Of a stretch of DNA of 64,000 nt, positions 39,143-51,270 are shown piece after piece. Both the position numbers and the translations under genes were made by a program. The notes beneath the pieces are model-generated. The model saw only the letters and a program-made list of their open reading frames with translations, ran no database searches and was not told where the DNA came from. The first letter of the stretch is position 1. The number at the start of each line of letters is the position of its first letter. The DNA comes from Choricystis sp. odSpoLacu1 (Eukaryota > Chlorophyta > Trebouxiophyceae): NCBI GenBank assembly GCA_958009055.1, contig OY253660.1, forward strand, positions 496,001 through 560,000, in the 5' to 3' direction.

Positions 39143-40748
39143 ATGTGGAGCTACCTGTTTGGCGACCAACCGGCGCCCGCCGCCGCCAAGACGCCGCCGC
39201 CGGCGGCTGACGCCGACGAACCGTCCTGCCGCCGCCCCTCCCTGACCGACGACGCCGACGCGTCCGCCCACGACGCCGGCCCCGGCACGCCACCCTCCAC
39301 CGATGCGACGCCCACGTCCCCTCGCTCCGCGCGGGGCGCGTCGGGCGCGTCTGTGGACGAAGAGGGGCTGGGCAGCAACGACGACGACGGCGCCTCTGCG
39401 TCCCCGCCCTCCCCCCCCACCCCCACCCCCCAAACCCGCGCCCGACGCCACCCTGGCGGAAGCTGCCGCGAGGCTGGCGTCGGTGGATGAGCAGCCCGCG
39501 CTGGCCGCCACGCCGCCGCCGCTGCCGGCGACGCCGCCGCCGCCGCCGGCGGTCGGCGCGGCCGCAACCACCCCGCTCTCCTCCCCCGAGGACGCGCGCG
39601 CCGCGGCGGCCGCGGCCCTGGGGTCGGTGTCATCGGCGCCGCCATGCCTGCCGGTGGGCCTGCCGCCGCCTCCCCCCGGGGCGGCGCCCATCAGGCCGCG
39701 CCCCGCGCTTGCTGCCCGAGCCGCGCTCGGCGGCCGCCGCGGCCGCAGTGGCCGCCCTGGCCCGCCCCCCCTCCCACCCCTGCCTCCGCTCCGCGCCCGA
39801 CCGCACGGCTGCTGCCTCGCGCCGGGCCAGCGTGGATGGGGCCGCGTGTGGTGGTGGCAGTGGGGCGGCAGCCGCCACCTCCCCTTTCATGCGCCGCGTC
39901 AACTCGCGCTTCAAGATGGTGCGCTTCGCCCACGGCGTCGTGGATGGCGCCCACCCGCTGCACGAACGCTTCCTGCGGGATGGCGACCACGACGGCCGCC
40001 TGGTGTGGGACGGGGTGGAGCCGCCCTCACTCCGCGTGGGGGGGGGGGGCCCTCTTCATCGAGGCCGGCCCCGCGGGCCCCGCCTGGGCGGCTGCTGCAG
40101 CCGCCTGTGCCTCGTCGACGGTGGGCGGCGCCCCCGCCCCCCCAGTGGCCGACCGGGCGGCGTCGATCGAGTCGCGGTCGTCGTCAGAGAGCGGGGACGC
40201 GCCCCCCTCCCCCCCCCTGCCCCCCGGCCCCCGCCCCCCTGGCCGTGGACAACGGCCACTTCCTGCACGTCCCCCTTGTCTACGACGACTTTGTCATGAC
40301 GACGAGTGTCCGGTTTGCGCATGCGAGGCGGGGAGACGCGGCGGGTCTCTTGGTGCGTGTCAACGCGGGCTGCTGGCTGCGCGTCGCCGCCCAAGCCACA
40401 GGGGAGGACGAGAAGGAGGGCGGGGATCCAACGGCTGTCGTCTCTGTCGTGGCCAACGAGGGCGCGTCGGACGCGTCTGCCGCGGCGTGGCGCGGCGGCA
40501 ACGAGTGCGCGCTGCGCGTGCGCCGGGAAGGCCGCCTCTACATCGCCGACGTCCGCTTCCCGGGGCGCCGCTGGACCACCGTGCGGTCGCTGCGCCTGGC
40601 GGACGACAGGCCGGGCGGGCCGGTGGCGGCGGGCCTGTTCGCCGCTGCCCCGGCCGGGCGCGGCGCGTCGGCCGAATTCTCCGACCTGCGCGTCCGCCCG
40701 GGGCGCGTGGTCGCGGGGGCGGCCAGCTCGGGGTCGTTGATCGAGTGA
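39143..40748 (+). CDS. DUF1349 (concanavalin-like) protein, frame-broken
   Basis: The start MWSYLFGDQPAPAAAK is followed by a ~250-residue disordered Pro/Ala/Ser region, then a DUF1349 domain: MVRFAHGVVDGAHPLHERFLR, DGRLVWDGVEPPSL, ALFIEAGP, DNGHFLHVPLVYDDFVMTTSV, GLLVRVNAGCWLRVAAQ, VVSVVANEGASDASAAAW, LRVRREGRLYIADVRF, AGLFAAAPAGRGASAEFSDLRV. DUF1349 proteins form a jelly-roll fold; yeast YLR179-like and bacterial YteJ-type members have no settled function. Getting from start to stop needs about four frame changes, each in a C- or G-run (near 39415, 39690, 40040 and 40220). The conserved blocks are otherwise intact, so sequence errors are the simplest cause. Confidence 0.7.
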
Positions 40749-41100
40749 ATTGGTTGTGGGAGGAACGGCCCACGAGGGTTGATTTGTGTTCTACGTTTTT
40801 TGGGTTGATCCCCCCCAAACAGGGAGAGCGCGGGGGGGGCAACCACGAGAGGGCTGCATCCCTCCCTTCCCCGCGCCCCCCCCCCCCCCACTCACCTTGT
40901 TGTCTAAAGGACCCCCCACTGAGTATCCAGGGGTGTCGCCCTGGGGCGGGAAAACGTTTTCTTTTTCCGTTTTCGTTTGTTTTGATTTTTCGTTGTTAGC
41001 GTGTTTTGTTTTTCAAAATGTCGACCATCCTTCCCCTCCCGACACAAAACACGTTCTCTCTTTTCTCTCTCTCTCTCTCCACCCCGCCCAGGAGAGGGCC
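40749..41100. other. Intergenic, 352 bp
   Basis: Between the DUF1349 and WD40 genes. Contains a C-run (40877-40889) and a T-rich block at 40955-41020, then CT repeats right before the next ATG. No gene seen. Confidence 0.5.
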
Positions 41101-44100
41101 ATGGCGGCTGCACCACCCCCGCCCACGTCCAGCATGGCCGACCTGGTGTTTCGGTGAGTGTGTGGATGGGAAGGAAAAAAAGAGGCACCCTCGACGCAGC
41201 GCGTCGGGGTTGGTCTCGCGTTGCTTTTTTTAGTCCCTTCTTTCCTCCCTCCCCACACAGCTACGCCTTCTCCTCCCCCTCCCCACCCACCTGCCTCGCC
41301 TACACCGACCCCTCCACCCTGCTGCTGGGCGGGGGGCCGGGGCTCGTCCTCCTTCCGTTGGCCCTGGCGCGCCCTGCCGACGCCCCACCCCGGGCGTGCG
41401 CGCCGCCGCGCGCGCTCCCCCTGCCGCGCGCCCCCCCCCCCCCCCCACCACCGCCCCTGGACGCTGTCCCCCTCCCGCGCCCACGTCGCGGTGGCGGATG
41501 AGGGCGGGGGCGTGGCCGTGCTGGACGTGGCGGCGTGGCGGCGGCGGCGCGTGCTGCCGCTGCCGCCCGCTGTCGTGAGTGGGGTCGGGGGCGGGCGCCG
41601 CCCCGACCCCCCCCCCCCCCGCGTCGACCGCCTCGCCCTTTTCGTCAGATGGCACCCTACTGGCCGCCGTCGTGGTGGGGGGGTGGTGGCGGCGCCGCCA
41701 TCGCGGTGTGGGCGTGGGAGACGGCGACCCTCGTCGCGGCGGGCGCCGCCGCCTCCCCCCCCCGCCCCCCCCCCCCCCCCCTGCTGGCTGGGGTTCTGCC
41801 CCTCCCCCCCCACGGGGGACGCCTTCATGCTGGCTGTGGTGAGCCACACTGGCGTCCGCCTGCTGCGCCCCTGCCCTGACGGCGGCCTGCGGTCGGCGTC
41901 CGGCCTCCCCGCGCCCGCGGCCGCCCTCCCGCGCGCCACCTGCGCCGCTTGGCTGGCTGACGGCCGCCTGGCGGTCGGCACCGCGGCGGGAGATGTGCAC
42001 GTTTTTGAGGTGGGCGGGGTGGGCGGGGGGGGCGGGCGCGGCCGCCGTGCTGGAGGGGGCGGGCGGGGGGGGGGGCGGGGGCGACGCACGGCGACGACGC
42101 GCGGCTGTGGGCCGTCCCCCCCCCTCCACCCTCCACCCCCCCCCCCCCCCCGCCCCCCCCCCTCCTCTGCCCCCCCCCCCCCCCCATCACGTGCCTGGCC
42201 CCCCTGCACCGTGGCGGCCTCGTGGCGGGGGGAGGAGATGGCTCGATCGCGGTCTGGTGGCCAGACCCGGCCGCGCCCTCGTCCCTCGCGCCGTCCCCGC
42301 GGGGCGCGCGCGCCGCCCCCGCCCCCCGGCACCGCCCCCCCCCGACACGCCCGCCGATCGATCTGCCATCACTGCTGTCGCCATTGCCCCGGGAGACGGC
42401 GGCGTGGCGGCCGCCACAGCGGATGGAAGGGTGGTGGCCGCGCCGCTCGCGCGGCGCACCCCCCCCACCCTCACCCCGGCCGCCCCCCCCCCCCACGCCG
42501 CCCGCATCGTGGCCGCGTGCCTGGCTGACGGCGCCCCCTGGGGCGCCACCGTGGATGCGAGGGGCGGGGTGCGCGTGTGGGAGTGCGAGCGAGGCGCGCT
42601 GGTGGCGGCGGCCACCCTCCCCGGCCCCCCACCCACGGGCGCCGCCCTGTCCCCCGATGGACGCACCCTGGTGGTGACATCCAGTGATGGCGTGGTGGGG
42701 TACGCGGTGACGGCGGGTGAACTGGTGGGGGGGGGAGGCAGCGGTGGCGCGAGCGTGCGCGGCGCGCGGTCGCCCTGCTTCTCCCCCGACGGTGGCGCCC
42801 TGGCGGTGGCCACCGCGACGGGAGTCGACCTGCTGGATGCAGGCACAATGACGCTGGTGGCGACCCTGGCGGTGGCGGGGGGGGCGGGCGGCGGGGTTGG
42901 CGTGGGTGGCCCGCGCGGGGGGGGGGCGGCGGGGCGCCACACGACCCGTTCCCCCCCTTCACCCTGGCCCGGGGCGCCCTGCTCGTCACCGCCTCTGCAG
43001 ACGGCCGCCTGCAAGCCTGGGATGGCGCCACGGGGGCGCCCCTGGGGGGGGAGGCGCTGGTGCCGGCGGGGGGGGGGCGTCGTCGGCGTCGCGCCGGCGG
43101 GGGGGGGGCGCCGCCGTGGTCGCCGCGCGCGGGGGCGCGCTGTCCACCGTGGCCCTGGCGGCGGGGGGGGGGCGGCCTCACGCTGACGTCGTCGTCGACC
43201 GTGGCGGCGGTCGGGGCGACCGCTGTTGGCGGGGCGCGCCCGGCGCGCACGCCGGCAGCCCTCGTCGCGACCGACGCGGGCGGCCTGCGCGTCGTCCCCC
43301 TCCCGCTGCCGCCTCCACCGGCAGCAAAGGAGGGGGACGCCCCTCCCCCTCCCCCTCCCCCTCCCCCTCCCCCTCCCCCGCCGCCTGACGCTGCCCGGGA
43401 CGCGGGCGCCCGCCGCGGGCGGCGTCCGCGCTCGCGGTGGACCGGCGCGGCGCGCGCGCGCTCGTGGGCGGCGCCGACGGCTCGGTCGCCATCCTCGACA
43501 TCCGGGGCGCGCCCCCCCGCCCCAGCGCCGCCGGCGCCGCCTGCATCCTGGTGCGAGCCTCGGACGTGGTCGGCGTGGCGGCGCGGGCGGCGGCGGCGGC
43601 GGCCGCCGCGGCGGCTGCCGACGTGGCCGCGACGCTGCGCGTCGAGGCTGCCGACGCGGCCGCCCGCGCGCGCGAGGCGGCGGCGGCCGCGGCCGTGGCC
43701 GCAGCTGCGCGCGAGGCGGCAGCTACTGTGGAGGCCGCCAGGCGGGACGCGGAGGCGGAGGTGGCTGCGGCGCGCGACACGGCGGCGGAGGCCGCGCGTG
43801 ACGCGGCGCGCGCGCTGGCAGCGCGCGAAGCGGCCGCCCTGGCCGCCCTGGCCACCGAGCGAGACGCGGCTGCAGCTGCTGACGCGGAGGACGCGGCAGG
43901 GAGGCAGGCCAACCTGGCGAGGCAGCTGGCGGCCGAGAGAGAAGCGCGGGAGGAGGCTGAGCGCGCCGCGTCTGCCGCGGTCGCCGCCGCGGACGCGCGC
44001 GAGGCCGCAGCCGTGCAGGCCGCGGTCGCCACCACCAGGGCGGAGGCTGAGGCTGCTGCCGTCACCGCAGCCGCGGCGGCAGAGGCGGCACTGACCGACG

Positions 44101-44842
44101 AACGCACGCGGTGCGCGTGCGAGCGAAACGCCTACCTGCGCGCGCGGGCCGACGCGGACGCAGCGCGCGCGGCGGCGGCTGCCGCCGACCGCCGCGCCCA
44201 GGAGGTGGAGGCCGCTGCCTGTCACTCCCACACCCGCGTCGCGGAGGTGGAGCGGGAGGCGGCGGCCGCGGCCGCGGCCGCGGTCGCGGCGCGCGCGCGC
44301 TGCTGGCTTCCGTGTCGGCCGACGCGACCGCCGCCAAAAACGACGCGACCGCCGCCACCGACGCCCTCGCCGCCTCCTCCGCCGCTCGCGACGCGGTGGC
44401 TACCGCGGCAGCTGCCGTGGCCGACCAGCTGGCGGCCGCGCGCGGGGAGGCGGCGGCCGAAAAAGCGCGCGCCGACGCGGCGACCGCGGACGCCGCGTCG
44501 GCGCGTGCCGAGGCGGCCGCCGCGGTGCGCGCGCGCCAGGTGGCGTCCGCGCGGGTGGCGGCCGCGGTGAGGCAGGCGGCGGCCGCTCGTGCGGCGGCGG
44601 CGGCGGCCGCGTCCAAGGGAGGCAAGGGAGGCGGCAAGGCGGTGGTGGTTGTCGCGGCGGCTGGATCAACACCACCCGCCCCCGCCCCCCCCGCCGACGA
44701 CACCGACGCGCGCCGCACAGTTGCCACTCTGCAGCGCACCCTGGCCCGCGAGCGGGAGGCGCGCGCCCGCGACCGGCGGGCCGCGCTGGCGGAGCACAGG
44801 CTGCTGCTGAGTGAGTTGAAGGCCGCAGCGAGAGTGGGTTGA
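41101..44842 (+). CDS. WD40-repeat protein with long Ala-rich coiled coil, many frame breaks
   Basis: Exon 1 is 41101-41153 and exon 2 starts at 41261. The first ~650 residues carry WD40-like blades, e.g. TCLAYTDPSTLLLGGGPGL, HVAVADEGGGVAVLDV, GRLAVGTAAGDVHVFEV, GGLVAGGGDGSIAVWWPD, GGVRVWECERGALVAAATL, LVTSSDGVVGYAV, ALLVTASADGRLQAWDG and ARALVGGADGSVAILDI. From ~43560 to the stop at 44842 it is a continuous Ala/Glu/Arg coiled coil. At least seven frame changes occur, all in C- or G-rich tracts (for example 41435, 41690, 41765, 42040, 42170, 42920, 43070 and 43350), so the true protein is ~1200 residues if these are errors. WD40 plus coiled coil recalls flagella-associated CFAP proteins, but no orthologue is claimed. 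A decayed gene is the alternative. Confidence 0.6.
43341..43379. repeat. (CCCCCT)n hexanucleotide repeat
   Basis: About six units inside the WD40 gene. In the reading frame it encodes Pro-rich linker sequence. Confidence 0.75.
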
Positions 44843-44931
44843 TTTTTGTTTTTTCGTTTTTTTCTAAAAACAATCTGTTTTGCAGGAACGCACACACACA
44901 AAATAAAACGCTGAGACTCTGCACAATTCAT

Positions 44932-47471
44932 TCACTGCTCTTTCACAGGCGGCGACGGCGGCGCCCCCGCAAGCGCGTCCGTGTGCGCCGCGTCGGCCGC
45001 CGCGGCGGCACTCTCGGCCGACGCGGCCGCCCCCAGCGCCGCCCACGCCCCGATGCGGGCGCGCAGGCTGGCTTTGCGGGAGGCTGCGACTGCGGCATCA
45101 GCCGCTGAAGCCGCTGCGGCGGGGTCGGGTGGAACGTCGCCGGTGGGCGGCGGCGGCGGCGGCGCGCGCAGCGCGGCGGGAGTGAGGGGGGGGCGCAGGT
45201 ACCCGCCCGCCGCGGCCGCGTCGGCGGCCGACCCCACGATCGGCAGGGGGTGGGCCTCCGTGTTGAACACATACTGGTCGAGCGGGATGCTGTGAGGAGG
45301 GGAAGGAGGGTTGTGTGTGTGTGTGTGCGTGTGTTCTCGACCCACGCTCCCAGTTTCGACCGCCCCTCTCTTTCCTCTCACCTCTCCGCCCCCTCCTCCT
45401 CAAACATCAGCACCAGGTACTTCAGCGTCTCCGCCACAAAGAACGACTCCATCTTGTCCCGCTGGGGGGGGGGCACGGACATGACGGTTTCTAGGTTCGC
45501 ATACCCGCCCCACGGCACGCGCGCCCACTTCTCCCACGCGCGAAACGCGGCCCACCCCCACTCCCGGTACGCGGGGTCCCGCGTCAGACGCCACAGTATG
45601 AACCACGACTCAACCGCTTCAGGGCGCAGCAGGTTGTGGCCGTCCGCGGGGGAGACGTCAAAGGCGGCGCACCCCGCGTCGGCCGCGTGTTGTTTGGGGT
45701 GGCCGGGGTCGCTGGATGATGACGACGCGTCGCCGTCTTTGCCCTCCACCCCGGGCACCACGGGCGCCCTCTCCTCTACCACAAAGTGCGCGATCTCGGG
45801 GGCCAGCCCCCCGGGAACGCAGCGGTAGAGCTCGGCGCAGGTGGCGGCCAGGTCGGCGGCCAGGTCGGCGTCGGGCGCGTCGGATGGTACATCACTCCGC
45901 CGCGTGTCGACCCCATTGGCCGCGCCGAGAGCCAGCAGGCCCGGCAGGAAACACACCAGGTGGTCCATCTTGGGGGAGAAGGCGCCGTTGACGAGTTCGC
46001 CGATGTAGGCGAGGCCGGCCGGGTGGCGGGCAGAGGGCGGCGTGCGGCGGAGCAGGCGCTCGCGCAGGCCGCGCATCGACGCCACGTACGCGTCCCGCAA
46101 CCATCCATCCACCCTCCCCCCCAGCACCCACTGTTTGAGCAGGTATTCATAGTAGGAGTCGCCGCGCGCGCCCAGGGTGATGGTGGTGCCAGAGAAGTGG
46201 GTGCCGTCAGTCGAGACGTAGATGGGGGCCAGCGCGCCGTCCACCCCGTGCGCGGTGGTGAGTTCCACCGCCCGCTTGAGCGCGGCCAGGGACGCGTTGG
46301 CTGGGGCATCTTCGCCTGTGGCGCGGCTCAAATAAGACGTCTCCATGGCCAGCGTGGTGGCTTCAGAGAGGGAGGCGGCCCCCGTCCACGCGGGGGCAGC
46401 CGCATCGAGGGTCGTCGTGTGCACGTCCGACAGTGGGAAGCCTCCCGGCGTCAGCCGCGCCCCGGTCCAGCCTTCGTAGCCGGGCAACAGCCTGAGGCTC
46501 AGCTGGGCGGCGGCAGCTAGGAGGGGTGTGGACGCGCCGCTGGCGCCGCGCGGCGTGGCACCCGCACCGCCGCGCCGGCCGAGCGCGGTGGTTGACGCGG
46601 TGCCACCCCCCGCCCTCCCGCGACGGGGGGGCAGCAGCACGGGCTCCAGGTGGGCGGCGGCCAGCAGCCCCCCCAGCACGCGGATCGTGGTTTCAAAAAC
46701 GTTGACGTCTTTGCCCGACGCGAGCGCGAGGCCTCCTTTGCCGCGAGTGTGGCCGTCCCCCTCGCCGTCCACGCCCTGGGGTGCGGTGGCCCACGCCACC
46801 GCGTCCCGGTACTCGCGGTCCAGGCCAGCAATGAGGAGGGTGTCGAGAGAATCGGTCAGTGTCAGCCCCATGTTGAACCATGTGGAGGAAGAGTTTGAAA
46901 GTGGCCTCAACTCGTCATCCCCCCACGCGGACGCGGTGTACCCGGCCCACGCGTGGCGCACGGCGCCCACGACGGCGGCGCGGCGGGCGTGGGCGGTGGT
47001 GACGCAGCCGAGTGGGTCGGAGGAGGAGGAGGCGTCACCACTCTGCACACACGCGCGGGCGCCCTCGCACACGCCGCCCACGCGGCAGCGCACGGTGTCT
47101 TCATCGTGCAGCAGCGGGTGGCGGGGGGGCAGGGTGGCGATGCCGAAGCGGGGGGGCGGTGACGACCGCACAACCGGCGGCGGAGGCGGGCGCGACACCA
47201 CAGCCGACGCCGCCGCCGCCCGGCCAGCAATGGTGGTTGTGTCCACAGGCTTCCTACTGCTCGTCCACGCCACCGTGCACAGCAGGGCGGCTGCTGCCAG
47301 CACGGCGAGCGTGGTCCGCGCGCCGGAGCGCGGTGAACCGTCGCCACTCACACGCCACGGCGGCCACAAGCGGGTGCGTGGCTTGTGCTTGGACGCGTAG
47401 GCGGCGCCGTCGGGGCTGTCGCCCGGGGCGTGGGCGACTGGGGGAAGGGTGGGGGAGGAGGGGTCGGGCAT
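44932..47471 (-). CDS. MNS: Class I alpha-1,2-mannosidase (GH47)
   Basis: Exons 47471-45382 and 45289-44932 encode 815 residues. Type II membrane topology: a basic Pro-rich cytosolic tail, then a helix at ~53-70 (TTLAVLAAAALLCTVAW). GH47 blocks: RHAWAGYTASAWGDDELRPL, GLTLTDSLDTLLIAGL, FETTIRVLGGLLAA, SLSEATTLAMETSYLSR, ARGDSYYEYLLKQWV, MDHLVCFLPGLLAL, LLRPEAVESWFILWR and, across the intron, ETLKYLVLMF..IPLDQYVFNTEAHPLP. These hold the acidic and Ca-binding residues (the Thr of NTEAHP binds calcium). It trims mannose from N-glycans in the ER/Golgi. The last ~90 residues are an Ala-rich extension absent from typical members. Inserts around residue 280 are also lineage-specific. Confidence 0.92.
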
Positions 47472-47771
47472 TTGTCTTTGATTTCAATCGCGTCGTCCCC
47501 TCGCCCGCCGTCGACCCGTCTCCACGGGGCGCGCGCTCACACACACGAACCTGGAGGAGCCCACCCTGTGCGCAGCATGGTGGTAGGATGAGGCGCGGGC
47601 GAGAGAGAAAAGAGGCAACGCGCCGACGCGGGCGCAGCGGGGAGTGATTGGTCGACGACAAAACGACAGTCCTCTCCCTCGCGAAAAAAACACCGTGAGC
47701 GTAGTGCGAGACCCGACGCGATCAAAATCATCTAACATCAAGTTTAAAACAGAACCAATTTTTGAGACTCT
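47472..47771. other. Intergenic, 300 bp
   Basis: Between the start of the mannosidase gene and the stop of the RING-PHD gene, both on the minus strand. Less GC-rich near 47690-47760, probably the RING-PHD 3' end. No gene seen. Confidence 0.5.
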
Positions 47772-49506
47772 CTAATCACGCTCCGCCAACTCTGGCCGCG
47801 CGACCGCCGCGCTCCCGCCCTCTGCCAGCCGCGCCACCGCCAGCCGCGCCGCCAGCGGCGCCCCCAGCGCCAGCAGTGCCGACCGCACTGCGGCCGCCGC
47901 CTCCGCGTCGGCCGCGGCGCCGCCAGCGATGGGGCCGGCGGTGCGGCGGTGCGCCGCTTCAGCCGCCGCGAGCGCGCGCCCCGCCGCTTCGGCGGCATCC
48001 CGAAACTGGGCGTCCGACAGCGCGGTGACGCGGGCGATGGGGGCCAGCGCGGCTTCAGCGCGGGCGCGCCCCGCGGCGGCGGCGGTGGAGGAGGGGGTGG
48101 GGCGGTGGTGGCGGGAGGCGGGCGGGGGGGACGGCGCGCCCCAGTCGCCGCCGCCGGGCGATGGTGCGGCCACAGCGGGCGGAGGAGGGCAGCGCCACCC
48201 ATTACCATCCGGCGGCGGTGGCGGCGGTGGCACCCCCACTCGCCGCGGCGGCGGCGACGCGGCGCGCCCGCCCCCGACGCGCGCGCGCGCCCACCCCAGC
48301 TCCGCCGCCGCGCGCGCCTGCCACCCGCCCGTGGCGGCGGTCGGCGGCGGCGGTGGAGGTGGAGCGCGTGGCGCTATTGCTGCCGCCGCCTCCGCCTCGG
48401 ACGCGCGATCGCCGCCGACGCGCCTCAGTCGCCGCCGCGCGCGCGGCGGCGGCGTGGCGTCCGCAGCGCGCTCCGCCCTCGCCGCCTCCAGGGCTGCCCA
48501 CGACCTCGCTGCATCTTCATCATCGCTGGACAGCAGAATTGGGGCGGCCGGCGGCGGCGGCGAGCGCGGCGGCGGCGACGGGCGGCGCGGCGGCGCGCGC
48601 CCCGCGCCCGCGCGCGCGCGGCCGACGCGGCGCGGCCACCGCCGGCCGACGCGCGGCGCTCTAGTTCGGCCAACAACGCCGCCGTGGACCTCGGCCCCCG
48701 GTTGGCTGTCAGCCCGCGCTGCCTCAGCGTGGCCGCGGTGGTGGTGGTGGTGGTGGCGGCCGCGCCGCGGCGGCGCGCCGCCGCCGCCGCCACCGGCCGC
48801 GCGCGCCGCGCCGTCGCGGCGCGCGCAGCCCCCTCCGCCTCCGCCACGCAGGCATCGCAGAACCAGTCGCCCTGCGGCACGGCCCCTCCCAGCCCCACGC
48901 AGAAGGTGTGGTAGGCTGCATCGCAGCCGTCGCACAGAAGGAGGAGGGAGTCGTGGCCGCCATCGTTGCAGCGCGTGCAGATCAGGCCGTCCAGCCACGC
49001 CGCCGCCGCCACGGCGGCATCATCGTCGGCGTCCACGTCGGCGCGTTGGTGGCGTTCGGGGACGGGCACGATTTCGAGGACGGCGCCCGCGGCCACGGCG
49101 GCGCGGGGGCCGTCGCCCGCGGCCGACGCGCGGCGGTCGGCGCGGCCGCCGCGGGACAGGTCGACGCGTGAGATCTGGGTGAAGCGGCGCTTGCAGTAGG
49201 GGCAGGAGGTTTCGACGGCCGCCCAGTGGCTGATGCAGGGGAAGCAGAAGCTGTGGTGTGTGTGTGGGGTGGGTGGGTCGCGAAACGTTCAATGGCGCGC
49301 GCAGCGTGCGTGTTGCCGCGTCGTTTGGCGCCCCATAGCGCCGCCCAATTGTCCCTGCCCCACTTCTCTGCATTTCGTCAGCCTCTCCTCTCCACATACC
49401 TGTGGTCGCAGCAGTCCAGGGCGCCCGCCTCGGCCACGTCGTCCGCGAGGCACACGCCGCACGTGAGGCCGCCGCCCCCGCCCGGGGACGCGGGCGGAGG
49501 CGACAT
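47772..49506 (-). CDS. RING and PHD finger protein (PHRF1-like), frame break at (CG)6
   Basis: Exon 1 is 49506-49400 and exon 2 is 49250-47772. The intron splits the RING: CGVC..DCCDH in exon 1 and SFCFPCISHWAAVETSCPYC in exon 2, together C3HC4. A PHD finger follows: CTRCNDGGHDSLLLLCDGCDA, then YHTFC and GDWFCDAC. RING followed by PHD is the PHRF1 arrangement (E3 ligase/chromatin reader). The exon total of 1586 nt is 2 nt over a multiple of three. Upstream and downstream frames meet near the (CG)6 run at 48609-48620. Downstream is a Pro/Ala-rich region with ILLSSDDEDAARSW and a helical end (TALSDAQFRDAAEAA). About 527 residues once repaired. Stop TAG. Confidence 0.8.
48609..48620. repeat. (CG)6 run at a frame break
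   Basis: Six CG units in the RING-PHD gene near where the two coding frames meet. Confidence 0.7.
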
Positions 49507-49714
49507 TGGGGAGAGTGGGGAGAGGGGCGGGATTGCTGGTGCTTTGCTCCGCCCCCGCCGACTGAGGGGCGCGCGCTGTGTCGGAAGACTAAACGCGAAA
49601 CTGGCGTCGGAAAAAAACGACGCCCACATTCCGCCGAGTTTGCCGGCGCTTCTCTTCTCCACGCCCGCACGCCACCACCCACCGCGCATTGCGAGCCCCC
49701 ACCTTGTCACTCCC

Positions 49715-51270
49715 ATGCGACTGAACACCCTACTTCAACCACGTGCCCGCCTGGCGCCCCCCACGCGGCCGCGCGCCGCGCGGCCGACCCCCACGCGCCC
49801 GCTTCCCCCCAACGCCGCCGCACCGCCCGCCACCTCGCTGCCTGCGTCATGGGGAGACGATGATGACCGCCCTCTGACGCCCCAGCAGAAATCGGCCGCC
49901 GAGGCGGAGGCGGCGGCCGCCGCGGCCGCGGTCACCGCCGACGCGGGCCCCCGGCTGCTCGCGTGGCTGGCGGAGGCGGCGGGGCCGGACGGTGAGTTGG
50001 GAGAGAGGGAAGTGTTGTGTATGTTGTGTGAAAACGAGGAGGGAACAAGCAAGCAAGCAACCCCCTTAAACCCACCCACCCAGCCCCGCCCCCTCTCGTC
50101 GCTATCGTCGACGTCCCCTCCGCCGGCCGCGGCCTGATCGCCACGTCCGACGCCCCCCCCGGCACCCCCCTCATCACCGTACCCTGGTCCTGCGCCGTCG
50201 TGGAAGCCGGCGTCGCCCCTCCGGGCGCAGACCCTGCGATTGCAGAGCTGCCGTGGCCCGCGCGCCTGGGGGCCGCCCTCCTCCGCCGCCGCGCGGCCGC
50301 CACGGGGGGGGAGGCCGCCTGGTTTGACCTGCTGCCGGATGAGGTGATGCTGCCGACGACCGTTTTCACCGGGGATGAGTTGGAGGCTGCGAGGCTCGCC
50401 CCGGGCGGGACCGAGTGGTGCCGCACGTTCTCCCGCGTCCTGCGCGCGGCCGCGGAAGGCCCCCTCGCCCCCTCCCTCGCCGCCGCGGGCGTGCGCACTT
50501 CCGACCTGGCGGGCCCCCTCGTGGCGGCCGCGTCCCTCGCGCAGAGCCGTTCGTTTGTGGTGGACAACAATGGGACGCGCGTCGTCGCGCCCGGCATTGA
50601 TTTATCAAACCACGCCCCTCGCCCCACCGCCGCCGTCCGCATCACGCACGCCCCCAACGCGTCCCAGGGCGCGGTGGCGGCGGCCGAGGTGGCGCCGCCT
50701 GCGCCCGTGGGGGAGAGTGTGATGGTGTTGGTGGCGGGTGAAAATGGGGTTAAAGCTGGTCAACCCGTCACCATCTCGTACGGGCCCCACTCCCTGGACG
50801 TCCTGTTTTCGGTTTACGGGTTTCTGCCGCCCGTGGACCCCGCCACGGATGCCACTGTGTTGTTCGACACACTGACCGATGTTGCGAATGCCGCTGTTGC
50901 CGTCGCTGCGGATTCGAATATCTCAGCCGACGCCGCCTCCCTCTTGCCCACGATCACCGCCGCCCTCGCCGCCGACCACCCGCGCACCGACTGGACGGGC
51001 ATGGTGGTGACGGCGGGCGGGTGCGAGCCGCGCGCCGTCAGGGCGGCGCGCGCGGCGGCGGCCGCGCTCGCGCCCGCGTTTGCGGCCAAGGGCGCCCGCC
51101 CTCCCAACGCGGGGGACGTGATGGCGGCCGGGGTGGCGTCCCTGTTGACTGCTCTGGCGTCGGAGGGGCCGGAGCCGCCTGCGACGCCGGCGGGGAGGTT
51201 GGCTGGACAGCTGGTGGCGCGGCGGGTGGATGTGCTGCTGGCGGCGGCGGACGCGATTGACGCCCAATGA
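49715..51270 (+). CDS. SET-domain protein, Rubisco/SETD lysine methyltransferase type
   Basis: Exons 49715-49991 and 50084-51270 encode 487 residues. The leader is basic and Pro-rich, consistent with plastid import. SET features: GRGLIATSDAPPGTPLITVP (opening strand), a long iSET helical insert, then SFVVDNNGTRVVAPGIDLSNHAP with the SAM-binding N-H pair, and PVTISYGPHSLDVLFSVYGF with the conserved Tyr. This order matches Rubisco large-subunit methyltransferase and SETD3/4/6 relatives. The C-terminal helical domain (substrate binding) is shorter and Ala-rich. The target protein cannot be inferred. Intron 92 nt, GTGAGT donor. Confidence 0.85.

Noticed and set aside
37430..39691. 753-codon open frame on the minus strand
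   Set aside because: Antisense to KAS and the DUF1349 gene; no recognisable domain; a typical shadow frame.
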